A model generated the notes under the pieces. That model searched no databases. It had not been told where the DNA came from and worked only from the letters and a program-made list of their open reading frames with translations. A program made the translations under genes and the position numbers. This document shows positions 1-7,292 of a stretch of 10,132 nucleotides of DNA, piece after piece (within the stretch, counting starts at the first letter, position 1; each line of letters opens with the position of its first letter). Source of the stretch: Thiohalospira sp051746205 (lineage in GTDB: Bacteria; Pseudomonadota; Gammaproteobacteria; Thiohalospirales; Thiohalospiraceae); assembly GCA_051746205.1 (NCBI GenBank), contig JBNJEU010000058.1, positions 1-10,132 of the forward strand. Reading direction: 5' to 3'.

Positions 1-1527
1 CACGCCCCCGACAAGGTGATCATCTCGGCCACCGATCCCGAGGGCTACATTACCTACGTCAACGACGACTTCGTCGAGGTCAGCGGTTTCGAGCGCGACG
101 AACTCATCGGCGAACCGCAGAACATCGTCCGCCACCCGGACATGCCGCCGGCGGCCTTCGAGGACATGTGGCGCACACTGAAGGCCGGCGATGCCTGGAT
201 GGGCCTGGTCAAGAACCGCTGCAAGAACGGCGATCACTACTGGGTGGATGCCTACGTCACCCCGTTGTGCGACGGCGATACCGTCATCGGCTACGAGTCG
301 GTGCGGATGAAGCCCCGACCGGAGGAGATCGCTCGCGCGGAGAAGCTCTACGCCCGGCTCAATGCCGGCAGGAGCGCGCGTCTGCACCGCCTTCCCCTGG
401 GCCTGAAGGGGCGTCTGGGGCTGGGTCTCGCCGGCATCACGGTGCCGTTGCTGGCGGCGGGCCATCTGGCGGGGCTGGACCCGGTCTGGCTGGGGGGCGG
501 GGCGGCGTTCGCCGTGATCGCCGCCGGCATCGTGGTGCCGTGGGTCACGCGACCCATCGGCGAGGTCGCGGCGGAGAGCCGGACGATCATCGACAACACG
601 CTGGCGCGCAGGGCGTATGCCGGCTCCAACGATGAGACCGGCCAGTTGAGAACGGCCATGAAGGCGCTGGATCAACGCCTGCGGACGGTCCTCCACCGCA
701 CCGAGCATGCCTCCCACGAGGTGGCGGAGCACGCCGATTCGGCGGCCAGTTTCGCCGAGCAGAACACCCGCGGCATGGAGGCGCAGCAGCAGGAGACACG
801 CAAGCTGGTGGCGGCGGTGGACGAGATGGTCACCACCATCCAGGAGGTGGCGCGCAATGCCCACGAGGCCGCCGACTCGGCGCGCGAGGCCAATGAGGCC
901 AGCAGCGAGGGCAAACTGGTGATCACCGAAATGGTGCTGGCCATCGACACCCTCTCCGATGAGGTCGGCAAGGCCTCCCGCTCCATCGCCCGCCTGGCGG
1001 AAGACAGTCAGAGCATCAGCAAGGTCGTGGACGTGATCAACGAGATCGCCGAACAGACCAATCTGCTGGCGCTGAATGCCGCCATCGAGGCGGCGCGGGC
1101 CGGCGAGGCCGGGCGCGGCTTTGCGGTGGTCGCCGACGAGGTGCGCACCCTGGCCTCACGGACCCAGTCCTCCACCGGCGAGATCCGCTCCACCGTGGAG
1201 CACCTGCAGAGCGGCATCGCCGAGGTGGTCGGGGTGATGGAGTCGAACAGCGAGCAGGCCGAGAAGAGCGTCGAGCAGGTGGCCGAAACCGGCGAGGTGC
1301 TGGCCCGGATCACCGGTGCGGCGGAACGGATCAACGAGATGAATGCCCGCATCGCCTCCTCGGCGGAGGAGCAGTCCTCGGTGGCCGAGGAGATCCATCA
1401 CAACATCGACAGCATCGGTCAGCGCTCCGACGAGACCCTGGCGGCCAGCCGTCAGGGGCAGGAATCCAGCCGGGAGTTGTCAGAACTGGCCACCGATCTG
1501 GAGCGGCTCATCCACCGCTTCCAGTAG
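1..1527 (+). CDS. Aer-like PAS methyl-accepting chemotaxis protein, 5' partial
   Basis: This is a membrane-anchored chemoreceptor that would sense redox or energy state through an N-terminal PAS domain and signal to CheA/CheW. The frame is open from base 1, so the true start lies upstream; by comparison with Aer only about 15-25 residues are missing. Counting from the first codon, the PAS domain spans about 5-110 and carries the Aer-type stretches NIVRHPDMPPAAFEDMW and VKNRCKNGDHYWVDAYV, which in Aer form the FAD-binding fold. Two hydrophobic segments at about 138-182 form a membrane hairpin, followed by a degenerate HAMP-like region and a long methyl-accepting coiled coil. The hairpin tip (about 348-388) contains EQTNLLALNAAIEAARAGE and FAVVADEVRTLA, the CheA/CheW contact site. 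The C-terminus ends HRFQ, with no CheR-tethering pentapeptide. FAD binding and aerotaxis are inferred from the family. The stop codon lies 14 bases from the convergent neighbour. Confidence 0.95.
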   Translation, partial: HAPDKVIISATDPEGYITYVNDDFVEVSGFERDELIGEPQNIVRHPDMPPAAFEDMWRTLKAGDAWMGLVKNRCKNGDHYWVDAYVTPLCDGDTVIGYESVRMKPRPEEIARAEKLYARLNAGRSARLHRLPLGLKGRLGLGLAGITVPLLAAGHLAGLDPVWLGGGAAFAVIAAGIVVPWVTRPIGEVAAESRTIIDNTLARRAYAGSNDETGQLRTAMKALDQRLRTVLHRTEHASHEVAEHADSAASFAEQNTRGMEAQQQETRKLVAAVDEMVTTIQEVARNAHEAADSAREANEASSEGKLVITEMVLAIDTLSDEVGKASRSIARLAEDSQSISKVVDVINEIAEQTNLLALNAAIEAARAGEAGRGFAVVADEVRTLASRTQSSTGEIRSTVEHLQSGIAEVVGVMESNSEQAEKSVEQVAETGEVLARITGAAERINEMNARIASSAEEQSSVAEEIHHNIDSIGQRSDETLAASRQGQESSRELSELATDLERLIHRFQ

Positions 1528-1541
1528 CAGCCGGGACCGTC

Positions 1542-1805
1542 TCAGGTGCGGACGTCGTGCTTGTGCACGGCGTCGTGGTTGCCCCAGTCCGCCAGGTTGT
1601 CCACGTGAACCCCCAGCCACCAGAGGGTGCCGATGCTGTCTTCGGTCTGGCCGCCGACCAGCTGCTGATCGCCCTCGAGCATGATGTGGGGCGCGAAGGC
1701 TTCGGCCCCGGCACGGCTGCGGAAAACATGCCACTGGACGATGTTGTCCTCGCCGTGACCGGTGGGGAGGGGGCGGGGCTGGTCGAGGAAATGCGTGTCG
1801 GTCAT
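1542..1805 (-). CDS. hypothetical protein, 87 aa, function unknown
   Basis: I do not recognise this family. The product is 87 residues, soluble, with no signal peptide or membrane segment. It is rich in His, Asp and Trp; the C-terminal half contains GTLWWLGVHVDNLADW followed by a His-rich end (GNHDAVHKHDVRT), and the middle reads WHVFRSRAGAEAFAPHI. Reasons to think it is real: an AGGGGA ribosome binding site about 7 bases before the ATG, almost uniformly G or C third codon positions, and a fit in the gap between two good genes. It lies downstream of uspA on the same strand, 74 bases away with a GC hairpin between them, and could be co-transcribed by read-through. The His residues hint at metal or ligand binding, but that is a guess. 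Confidence 0.72.
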   Translation of the reverse strand: MTDTHFLDQPRPLPTGHGEDNIVQWHVFRSRAGAEAFAPHIMLEGDQQLVGGQTEDSIGTLWWLGVHVDNLADWGNHDAVHKHDVRT

Positions 1806-1851
1806 GGGTCGTCCCCTGTAGCGATTGGTAACCGCAAGTCTAGATCAGATC

Positions 1852-1870
1852 CCCCGGCGGTGCGCCGGGG
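1852..1870 (-). terminator. GC hairpin downstream of uspA, possible terminator or attenuator
   Basis: A perfect 8-bp inverted repeat, CCCCGGCG (1852-1859) and CGCCGGGG (1863-1870), encloses a 3-base loop, starting 9 bases past the uspA stop codon on the minus strand. The bases that follow on that strand (GATCTGATCTAG) contain no real T run, so intrinsic termination would be weak. It may end or reduce uspA transcription before the small downstream gene, or simply protect the uspA mRNA 3' end. Confidence 0.45.
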
Positions 1871-1879
1871 AGCGAATGT

Positions 1880-2338
1880 TCAGGTGGGCGGTAGCTGGCA
1901 GGCGGCCTCGGAGTCCAGTGGGATGTCGTGGACCACGAGGACCGGCTGCTTCGCGTGGCGCACCAGCCACTCGGTGGCGGAGCCGGAGAGGAAGTTGGCG
2001 ATGCCGCTGCGCCCGCGCGTGCCCATGACGATCATGTCGGCGCCCCACTCATCGGCGTGATCGCGGATCGCCTCGGCCGGGTTGCCCACGGCGAAGGCGA
2101 TCTCGTCATCCCCCAGGGCCCAGGTGCGCAGCCGCTCCAGCGCCTTCTCTTCCGCTTCCCGCCGCACCTCGCTGGTGTGGACCGGCGAGCCGGTGTGGCG
2201 CGACTGCTCCGCCAGCTGCTTGGGATTGAGTACATGCAGGAGCCGCTTGGTGCCCCCCTGGCAGAACTGGCGGGCGACGGCCAGAGCCTCGGCCGAGGCC
2301 GGCGAGAAGTCGATGGGGATGAGCACGCGACGGTTCAT
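1880..2338 (-). CDS. uspA: universal stress protein, UspA family, ATP-binding type
   Basis: This is a single-domain universal stress protein of 152 residues, close to the usual 140-150, acting as a cytoplasmic dimer. The first beta strand RVLIPIDFS includes Asp10, which contacts adenine in ATP-binding members. The nucleotide motif G-2x-G-9x-G-S is complete: Gly106, Gly109, Gly119-Ser120, within MGTRGRSGIANFLSGSATEW. It is followed by the conserved last strand PVLVV. It therefore belongs to the MJ0577-like ATP-binding class. The last 15 or so residues (DIPLDSEAACQLPPT) run past the core fold and look unstructured. The ATG is preceded by GAGGA at a good distance. The gene is divergent from the SulP transporter gene, with 183 bases between the two starts. 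Specific role (stress survival, regulation of a partner) cannot be told from sequence; the symbol is a family name rather than proof of orthology to E. coli uspA. Confidence 0.93.
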   Translation of the reverse strand: MNRRVLIPIDFSPASAEALAVARQFCQGGTKRLLHVLNPKQLAEQSRHTGSPVHTSEVRREAEEKALERLRTWALGDDEIAFAVGNPAEAIRDHADEWGADMIVMGTRGRSGIANFLSGSATEWLVRHAKQPVLVVHDIPLDSEAACQLPPT

Positions 2339-2387
2339 GGAAATCCTCGTTGTGTGGTGGTGCGGCCCGTCCGTGCGGCGCGGCGTC

Positions 2388-2417
2388 TTGAAGCCGATCC
2401 GGCGGGCATTCTACAAT
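2388..2417 (+). promoter_or_regulatory. sigma70-like promoter for the SulP transporter
   Basis: TTGAAG at 2388-2393 and TACAAT at 2412-2417 are separated by 18 bases and match the sigma70 consensus at 4/6 and 5/6 positions. A start near 2424 would give a leader of about 98 bases before the transporter ATG. The -10 box overlaps a minus-strand TAGAAT (2408-2413) that could be the -10 of the divergent uspA, although no -35 box is evident for that one. A weaker second plus-strand candidate, CATAAT at 2498-2503, lies too close to the start codon to leave a normal ribosome binding site. Confidence 0.5.
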
Positions 2418-2446
2418 GGGCGGCTTGACCTTCTGGCGCATCTTAA

Positions 2447-2465
2447 CAGAGCCATCCCGGCTCTG
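2447..2465 (+). other. leader hairpin upstream of the SulP gene
   Basis: CAGAGCC (2447-2453) and GGCTCTG (2459-2465) form a perfect 7-bp stem with a 5-base loop ATCCC. If transcription starts near 2424, this stem lies about 25 bases into the leader and about 55 bases before the start codon. No T run follows, so it is not an obvious terminator. It could stabilise the mRNA 5' end, be a protein-binding operator, or be chance in GC-rich DNA. No known riboswitch class is recognisable. Confidence 0.35.
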
Positions 2466-2521
2466 CGTCGCTCGACTTGCTGCGCCGCGACCCGCCTCAT
2501 AATGGGACAGAACCTGTGGAT

Positions 2522-4027
2522 ATGTCGAGTACGGTACGGCGCCTGCGGGAGACGGCGCGCAAAAACTGGTTCTTCAACGTCCGGGGCGACCTCATCGCCG
2601 GCGTTGTGGTCGCGCTGGCGCTGATCCCCGAGGCCATCGCCTTTTCCATCATCGCCGGCCTCGACCCGCAGGTGGGGCTCTACGCCTCGGTCACCATGGC
2701 CATCGTCATCGCCTTCGCCGGCGGCCGGCCGGGGATGATCTCGGCGGCCACCGGCGCCATGGCGCTGTTGATGGTGAATCTGGTGGCGGACCACGGGCTG
2801 CAGTACCTGCTGGCGGCGACCATCCTCACCGGTGTCCTGCAGATGGTCTTCGCGTGGCTGAAACTGGCCCGCTACATGATGTTCATCCCGCACACGGTGA
2901 TGGTGGGCTTCGTCAACGCCCTGGCGATCCTGATCTTCCTCTCCCAGGTCCCCTATCTGGTGGACGGCGATGCGACCATGTGGGCGCTGGTCGCCGCCGG
3001 GCTGGTCATCGTCTACGGCCTGCCGATGATCCCGAAGTACCCGCAGCTGCTGCCGCCGCCACTGGTCGCGATCATCGTGCTCGGCCTGGTGGTCTACTCC
3101 ATGGGTCTGCCGACCCTGCAGGTGGGCGACATGGGCAACCTGCCCGACGGTCTCCCGGTCTTCCTGCTGCCCGATGTGCCGCTGAACATGGAGACGCTGC
3201 AGATCATCTTCCCGACGGCGCTGGCGCTCACCATCGTCGGTCTGCTGGAGTCGTTGCTCACCGCCTCCATCGTCGACGACCTGACCGACTCCGACAGCAA
3301 CAAGAACCGCGAGTCCCAGGGGCAGGGGCTCGCCAACGTGGTCACCGGCTTCTTCGGCGGCATGGCGGGTTGCGCGATGATCGGCCAGTCGGTGATCAAC
3401 GTGAAATCCGGTGGACTGGGCCGGCTGTCGACCCTGGCCGCCGGGATCTATCTGTTGATCTTCATCGTCTTCCTGGGTGATCTGGTGGCGCAGATCCCCA
3501 TGGCCGCGCTGGTGGCCGTGATGATCATGGTCAGTTTCGCCACCTTCGACTGGCAGTCCATCCCCAACCTGCGCAAGCTGCCGCTCACCGATTCCACGGT
3601 GCTGGTGGTCACGGTGGCGACCGTGGTGATCACCCACGACCTCTCCATGGGCGTCTTCGCCGGGGTGCTGCTCAGCGCCATCTTCTTCGCCCGCAAGATC
3701 GCGCGGGCGATCCGGGTGGACAGCCATTTCGACGAGGCCACCGGAAAGCGCCACTACGTGGTGAACGGGCAGCTCTTCTTCGTGGCGGTGGACCGGTTCG
3801 TGGAGATGTTCGACTTCAAGGAGCGACCCAGAGAGGTGATCATCGACCTCAGCCGGGTCTGGCTCTGGGACAGCTCCGCCGTGGCCGGCATCGACAAGGT
3901 GGTGAGCAAGTATCGCCGCAACGGCGTGGAGGTGGACGTGATCCCGCCCGAGGGCGAAAGCGGCGATCTCCATGATCGACTGGCGCTGCACAACAAGGGC
4001 GTCGATCTCGGTCCGGGCGGTCACTGA
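2522..4027 (+). CDS. SulP family inorganic anion transporter with STAS domain
   Basis: This is an inner-membrane SulP (SLC26-like) transporter of 501 residues, within the normal range. The membrane part spans about 20-395, opening with the family signature FNVRGDLIAGVVVALALIPE and then GLYAS, with further conserved stretches PHTVMVGFVNALAI, LLESLLTASIVDDL and GCAMIGQSVINVKSGG. The cytoplasmic STAS domain covers about 410-492 and includes VIIDLSRVWLWDSSAVAGID, the segment that carries the phosphorylatable or anion-sensing loop in other STAS proteins. SulP members carry sulfate, bicarbonate or dicarboxylates; the substrate cannot be assigned here, though the general look is closer to the BicA-like bacterial group than to classical sulfate permeases (impression, not an alignment). 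The start is uncertain by two codons: ATG at 2522 is used, but GTG at 2516 has GGGA 8 bases upstream and fits the ribosome better. It is divergent from uspA and convergent with kdsD. Confidence 0.93.
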   Translation: MSSTVRRLRETARKNWFFNVRGDLIAGVVVALALIPEAIAFSIIAGLDPQVGLYASVTMAIVIAFAGGRPGMISAATGAMALLMVNLVADHGLQYLLAATILTGVLQMVFAWLKLARYMMFIPHTVMVGFVNALAILIFLSQVPYLVDGDATMWALVAAGLVIVYGLPMIPKYPQLLPPPLVAIIVLGLVVYSMGLPTLQVGDMGNLPDGLPVFLLPDVPLNMETLQIIFPTALALTIVGLLESLLTASIVDDLTDSDSNKNRESQGQGLANVVTGFFGGMAGCAMIGQSVINVKSGGLGRLSTLAAGIYLLIFIVFLGDLVAQIPMAALVAVMIMVSFATFDWQSIPNLRKLPLTDSTVLVVTVATVVITHDLSMGVFAGVLLSAIFFARKIARAIRVDSHFDEATGKRHYVVNGQLFFVAVDRFVEMFDFKERPREVIIDLSRVWLWDSSAVAGIDKVVSKYRRNGVEVDVIPPEGESGDLHDRLALHNKGVDLGPGGH

Positions 4028-4035
4028 CGACGGGT

Positions 4036-4064
4036 GGCACCGGGCCCGGATTGTCTCCGGTGCC
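4036..4064. terminator. GC-rich hairpin between convergent sulP-type gene and kdsD
   Basis: GGCACCGG (4036-4043) and CCGGTGCC (4057-4064) form a perfect 8-bp stem around a 13-base loop, in the 84-base gap between two convergent stop codons. Because it is an inverted repeat it would fold on either transcript. No T run follows on either strand, so if it terminates it does so imperfectly or together with Rho. The segment also holds two copies of the self-complementary CGGGCCCG (4041-4048 and 4065-4072), which allow alternative folds. Confidence 0.45.
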
Positions 4065-4111
4065 CGGGCCCGTACCTCGACCTTTCGGCCGGGACGGGCG
4101 CCGCGCCCGGC

Positions 4112-5083
4112 TCAGCCCTCCAGGTCGTAGATCTGGAGGATGCCGCGCACCCGGCCGGCGTCGTCCGTGACCACCAGGGCGCTGATCTTCTCCGCCTGCA
4201 TCCGGTCCTCGGCCTCGGCGAAGCGCATCTCCGGAGAGATGGTCTTCGGGCTCGGCGTCATCGCCTCGCCGGCGGTAAGGGCCATGGGGTTGTCCTCGCG
4301 CTCCAGTAATCGGCGCAGGTCGCCGTCGGTGACGATCCCCAGAAGTGAGTCCCCCTCCATTACCAGCGCCAGGCCCAGACGCCCGTTGGACATGGTGTGG
4401 ATCAGGTCGCGGAAGCCCGTTTCCGGCGCGCAGATCGGCAGATCGCGGGTGTGCATCACGTCGGCGACGCGGGTCAGCAGTCGGCGGCCCAGGCTGCCGC
4501 CGGGGTGGAAGCGGGCGAAGTCCTCCGGCTGGAAGCCGCGCTCGGTGGAGAGCGCCACCGCCAGGGCGTCGCCCATGACCAGGGTGGCGGTGGTCGAACT
4601 GGTGGGTGCGAGGTTGTTGTTGCACGCCTCGCGCGGCACCGAGATGTCCAGAACCACATCGGCGTGCGCGGCCAGGGTGGAAGCGGTGCCGCCGGTCATG
4701 GCGATGACCCGGTTACCCTGGTGCTCCATGAAGGGCAGCAGCCGGATCAGTTCCTCGGTCTCGCCGCTGTTGGAGATCATCAGCGCCACGTCGCTCGGAT
4801 GGATCATCCCCAGATCGCCGTGGAACGCCTCCCCCGGATGGACGAAGAACGACGGCGTGCCGGTCGAGGCCAGGGTGGCGACGATCTTGCGCCCGATGAT
4901 CCCCGACTTGCCCATGCCGACCACCACCAGCCGGCCCTCGGCGGCCAGCACGGTCTCCACGGCGTGGGCGAACCGGTCGTCCAGTCGTTCAGCCATGCGC
5001 TGCAGGGCCTCCACCTCGACCTCGATGACCTCGCGGCCCGAGGCAATGAGGATCTGTTCGCGGCGTGGGCTCTCTTCCGTCAT
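4112..5083 (-). CDS. kdsD: D-arabinose 5-phosphate isomerase (KpsF/GutQ family)
   Basis: The enzyme interconverts ribulose 5-phosphate and arabinose 5-phosphate, the first committed step toward Kdo. The 323-residue length matches E. coli KdsD (328). A SIS sugar-isomerase domain covers about 35-180 with VVGMGKSGIIGRKIVATLAS, VHPGEAFHGDLGMI and MISNSGETEE. Two CBS domains follow: about 204-260 (VADVMHT...GIVTDGDLRRLLE) and 270-320 (AGEAMTPSPKTI...GILQIYDL). The catalytic residues known from E. coli fall at identical positions: Lys59, Glu111, Glu152 and His193, plus His88. The ATG at 5083 is preceded by AAGGA about 8 bases away; the open frame runs further upstream but would overlap the preceding gene. 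It is the last gene of the Kdo operon, 11 bases after the kdsB-kdsC stop. The CBS pair may bind a nucleotide or sugar ligand as in related isomerases. Confidence 0.96.
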   Translation of the reverse strand: MTEESPRREQILIASGREVIEVEVEALQRMAERLDDRFAHAVETVLAAEGRLVVVGMGKSGIIGRKIVATLASTGTPSFFVHPGEAFHGDLGMIHPSDVALMISNSGETEELIRLLPFMEHQGNRVIAMTGGTASTLAAHADVVLDISVPREACNNNLAPTSSTTATLVMGDALAVALSTERGFQPEDFARFHPGGSLGRRLLTRVADVMHTRDLPICAPETGFRDLIHTMSNGRLGLALVMEGDSLLGIVTDGDLRRLLEREDNPMALTAGEAMTPSPKTISPEMRFAEAEDRMQAEKISALVVTDDAGRVRGILQIYDLEG

Positions 5084-5094
5084 GGGGGCGGTCC

Positions 5095-6369
5095 TTACTG
5101 CGAAGTGTCGGCCACCGTGCGGCGGAAGCCGTCGGCGGTCTCGAAGACGTGGGCGTGGTCGCGGGCGATGAGGATCGCATCCACCAGTTCCCGGAACGCG
5201 GCATCGCCGCCTCGGCTCTCCAGCACGTCGGTGGCCTGACGGCGGACGTACTCCGGTGCGTCGGCGACGGCGAAGGCCATGCCGCAGACCGCGAAAGCCG
5301 GCAGATCGATGGAATCGTCGCCGACGTAGGCGGTGTGTTCGGCATCGACGCCGGCCTCCGCCATCAGCGCATGACAGGCCGCGGCCTTGTCGCTGACGCC
5401 GAAGCGCTGGAGGTGGATGCCGAGATCCTCGGCGCGCTTGCGCAGGGTCGGCGAGTCGCGCCCGGAGAGCAGGGCCACATGGATCCCGGTCTCCTCGAGC
5501 ATGCGCATGCCGAGGCCGTCGCGGGCGTGGAAACGCTTCAGGCACTCGCCGCTGGCGTCATAGTAGAGGCCGCCGTCGGTGAGCACGCCGTCGACATCGG
5601 CGATCACCAGCTGCAGCGCGGCGAGCGGGTTCTGCTCCGCCGGATCGGGGAGGCCGGCGGCGATGGCGCGCACTCGTTCCAGACAGCGCGGGGTGTCCAC
5701 ACCCGGCGCCGTGGGCGCGACCTCGTAGGCGTGCAACCGGTAGCCGGCGTGCATCAGGCGCAGTTGCTCCAGTCCCTCGGCCTGCTCGATGGCCGGACGC
5801 GGCAGGCGGCTGTATTCGGCCAGCACCGGCCGACGAAAGGCATAGATCCCGACGTGCTTGAGGTAGTGGGCCGCCTCGGGGTCGCGCGGATACGGGATCG
5901 GTGAACGGCTGAAGTAGAGCGCCTCGTGATTGGCCCCGCGCACGACCTTCACGCAGTTCGGATTGGTCGCCTCGCGGGCGTCGACGGGATGACAGAGGGT
6001 ACCGATCTGGGCGTCCGCATCGTCGGCCATGCTCCGGATCAGCAGGGTGATGTCGCCGGGCCGGATCAGCGGCTCGTCGCCCTGGAGGTTGACGTAGAGG
6101 TCGGCGTCGACGTCGGCCATGACCTCCACCAGCCGGTCGGTTCCGGAGGCGTGGTCGGGATCGGTCATCACCACCTCGGCGCCGAAGCCGGCGGCTACCT
6201 CGCGGATGCGCTCGTCGTCGGTGGCCACCACCACCCGCTCGGCCTCTGGAACCTGGCGGGCGCGCTCGAACACGTGCTGGATGATCGGCTTGCCGTGGAG
6301 ATCGGCCAGTGGCTTGCCGGGCAGTCGGCTGGAGGCGTAGCGGGCCGGGATGACGATGGCGGTGCGCAT
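5095..6369 (-). CDS. kdsB-kdsC: fused CMP-Kdo synthetase / Kdo 8-phosphate phosphatase (KdsB-KdsC)
   Basis: One 424-residue protein carries two consecutive enzymes of Kdo activation. Residues 1-241 are KdsB, which joins Kdo to CMP using CTP: PARYASSRLPGKPL (8-21), VVATDDERI, SGTDR (75-79), VNLQGDEPL (93-101), YFSRSPIPYPRD, KHVGIYAFRR and EQAEGLEQLR. After about ten linker residues (PDPAEQNPLA), 252-402 is KdsC, a HAD phosphatase that removes phosphate from Kdo 8-phosphate. Its motifs are all present: DVDGVLTDGG with Asp258 (nucleophile) and Asp260, LSGR at 301-304, Lys328, and GDDSID with Asp351/Asp352. The usual glycine loop GGxGA reads GGDAA (387-391), and about 20 residues trail past the phosphatase core. 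The KdsB half lies at about 5646-6369 and the KdsC half at about 5095-5620. There is no internal start or stop at the junction. The start ATG (6369) is set by homology; no clear Shine-Dalgarno precedes it, and it lies 8 bases after the kdsA stop, so translational coupling is likely. Confidence 0.95.
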   Translation of the reverse strand: MRTAIVIPARYASSRLPGKPLADLHGKPIIQHVFERARQVPEAERVVVATDDERIREVAAGFGAEVVMTDPDHASGTDRLVEVMADVDADLYVNLQGDEPLIRPGDITLLIRSMADDADAQIGTLCHPVDAREATNPNCVKVVRGANHEALYFSRSPIPYPRDPEAAHYLKHVGIYAFRRPVLAEYSRLPRPAIEQAEGLEQLRLMHAGYRLHAYEVAPTAPGVDTPRCLERVRAIAAGLPDPAEQNPLAALQLVIADVDGVLTDGGLYYDASGECLKRFHARDGLGMRMLEETGIHVALLSGRDSPTLRKRAEDLGIHLQRFGVSDKAAACHALMAEAGVDAEHTAYVGDDSIDLPAFAVCGMAFAVADAPEYVRRQATDVLESRGGDAAFRELVDAILIARDHAHVFETADGFRRTVADTSQ

Positions 6370-6377
6370 GGTCGGGT

Positions 6378-7211
<834 letters not shown>

Positions 7212-7215
7212 GGGT

Positions 7216-7221
7216 TCTCCT
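7216..7221 (-). promoter_or_regulatory. ribosome binding site that fixes the kdsA GTG start
   Basis: On the minus strand AGGAGA is followed by ACCC and the GTG at 7211. This near-ideal Shine-Dalgarno decides against the in-frame ATG 16 codons upstream. Confidence 0.75.
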
Positions 7222-7247
7222 GGCTGTTTCTGCGGGTCGTTGCCTTC

Positions 7248-7276
7248 ATGGTACGCCATCGCGCCGGGACCGTGAA
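7248..7276 (-). promoter_or_regulatory. candidate promoter for the Kdo operon
   Basis: On the minus strand TTCACG (7271-7276) and TACCAT (7248-7253) are 17 bases apart, each matching the sigma70 consensus at 4/6. It lies in the 81-base gap between the response-regulator stop and the kdsA start, and transcription would begin near 7241, downstream of the rejected ATG at 7259. No terminator is visible after the response-regulator gene, so read-through from that gene is also possible. Confidence 0.35.
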
Positions 7277-7292
7277 CTGGCTGCCTTCGGGG

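Noticed and set aside
1557..2060. 167-codon plus-strand open frame across the small gene and the end of uspA
   Set aside because: It is antisense to two genes with ribosome sites and runs through the intergenic hairpin; no family resemblance.
2411..4024. 537-codon open frame antisense to the SulP transporter
   Set aside because: Its product is dominated by His, Asp, Gln and Arg with no domain, as expected from the reverse of GC-rich membrane-protein codons; the plus strand encodes a full SulP protein.
4028..4111. Small RNA or mobile element in the gap between the SulP gene and kdsD
   Set aside because: Only GC-rich inverted repeats typical of a convergent gene end are present; no promoter or element ends could be found.
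5084..5545. N-terminal extension of kdsD upstream of 5083
   Set aside because: The extra 154 residues are Arg- and Pro-rich, overlap the KdsC coding sequence in another frame, and family length and catalytic numbering fit the 5083 start exactly.
5600..5650. KdsB-KdsC junction as a frameshift or lost stop artefact
   Set aside because: Both domains share one frame, the linker is continuous, no start codon with a ribosome site lies at the junction, and codon use does not change across it.
7212..7259. ATG at 7259 as the kdsA start
   Set aside because: No ribosome site precedes it, it would add 16 residues not seen in the family, and the GTG at 7211 has AGGAGA at ideal spacing.
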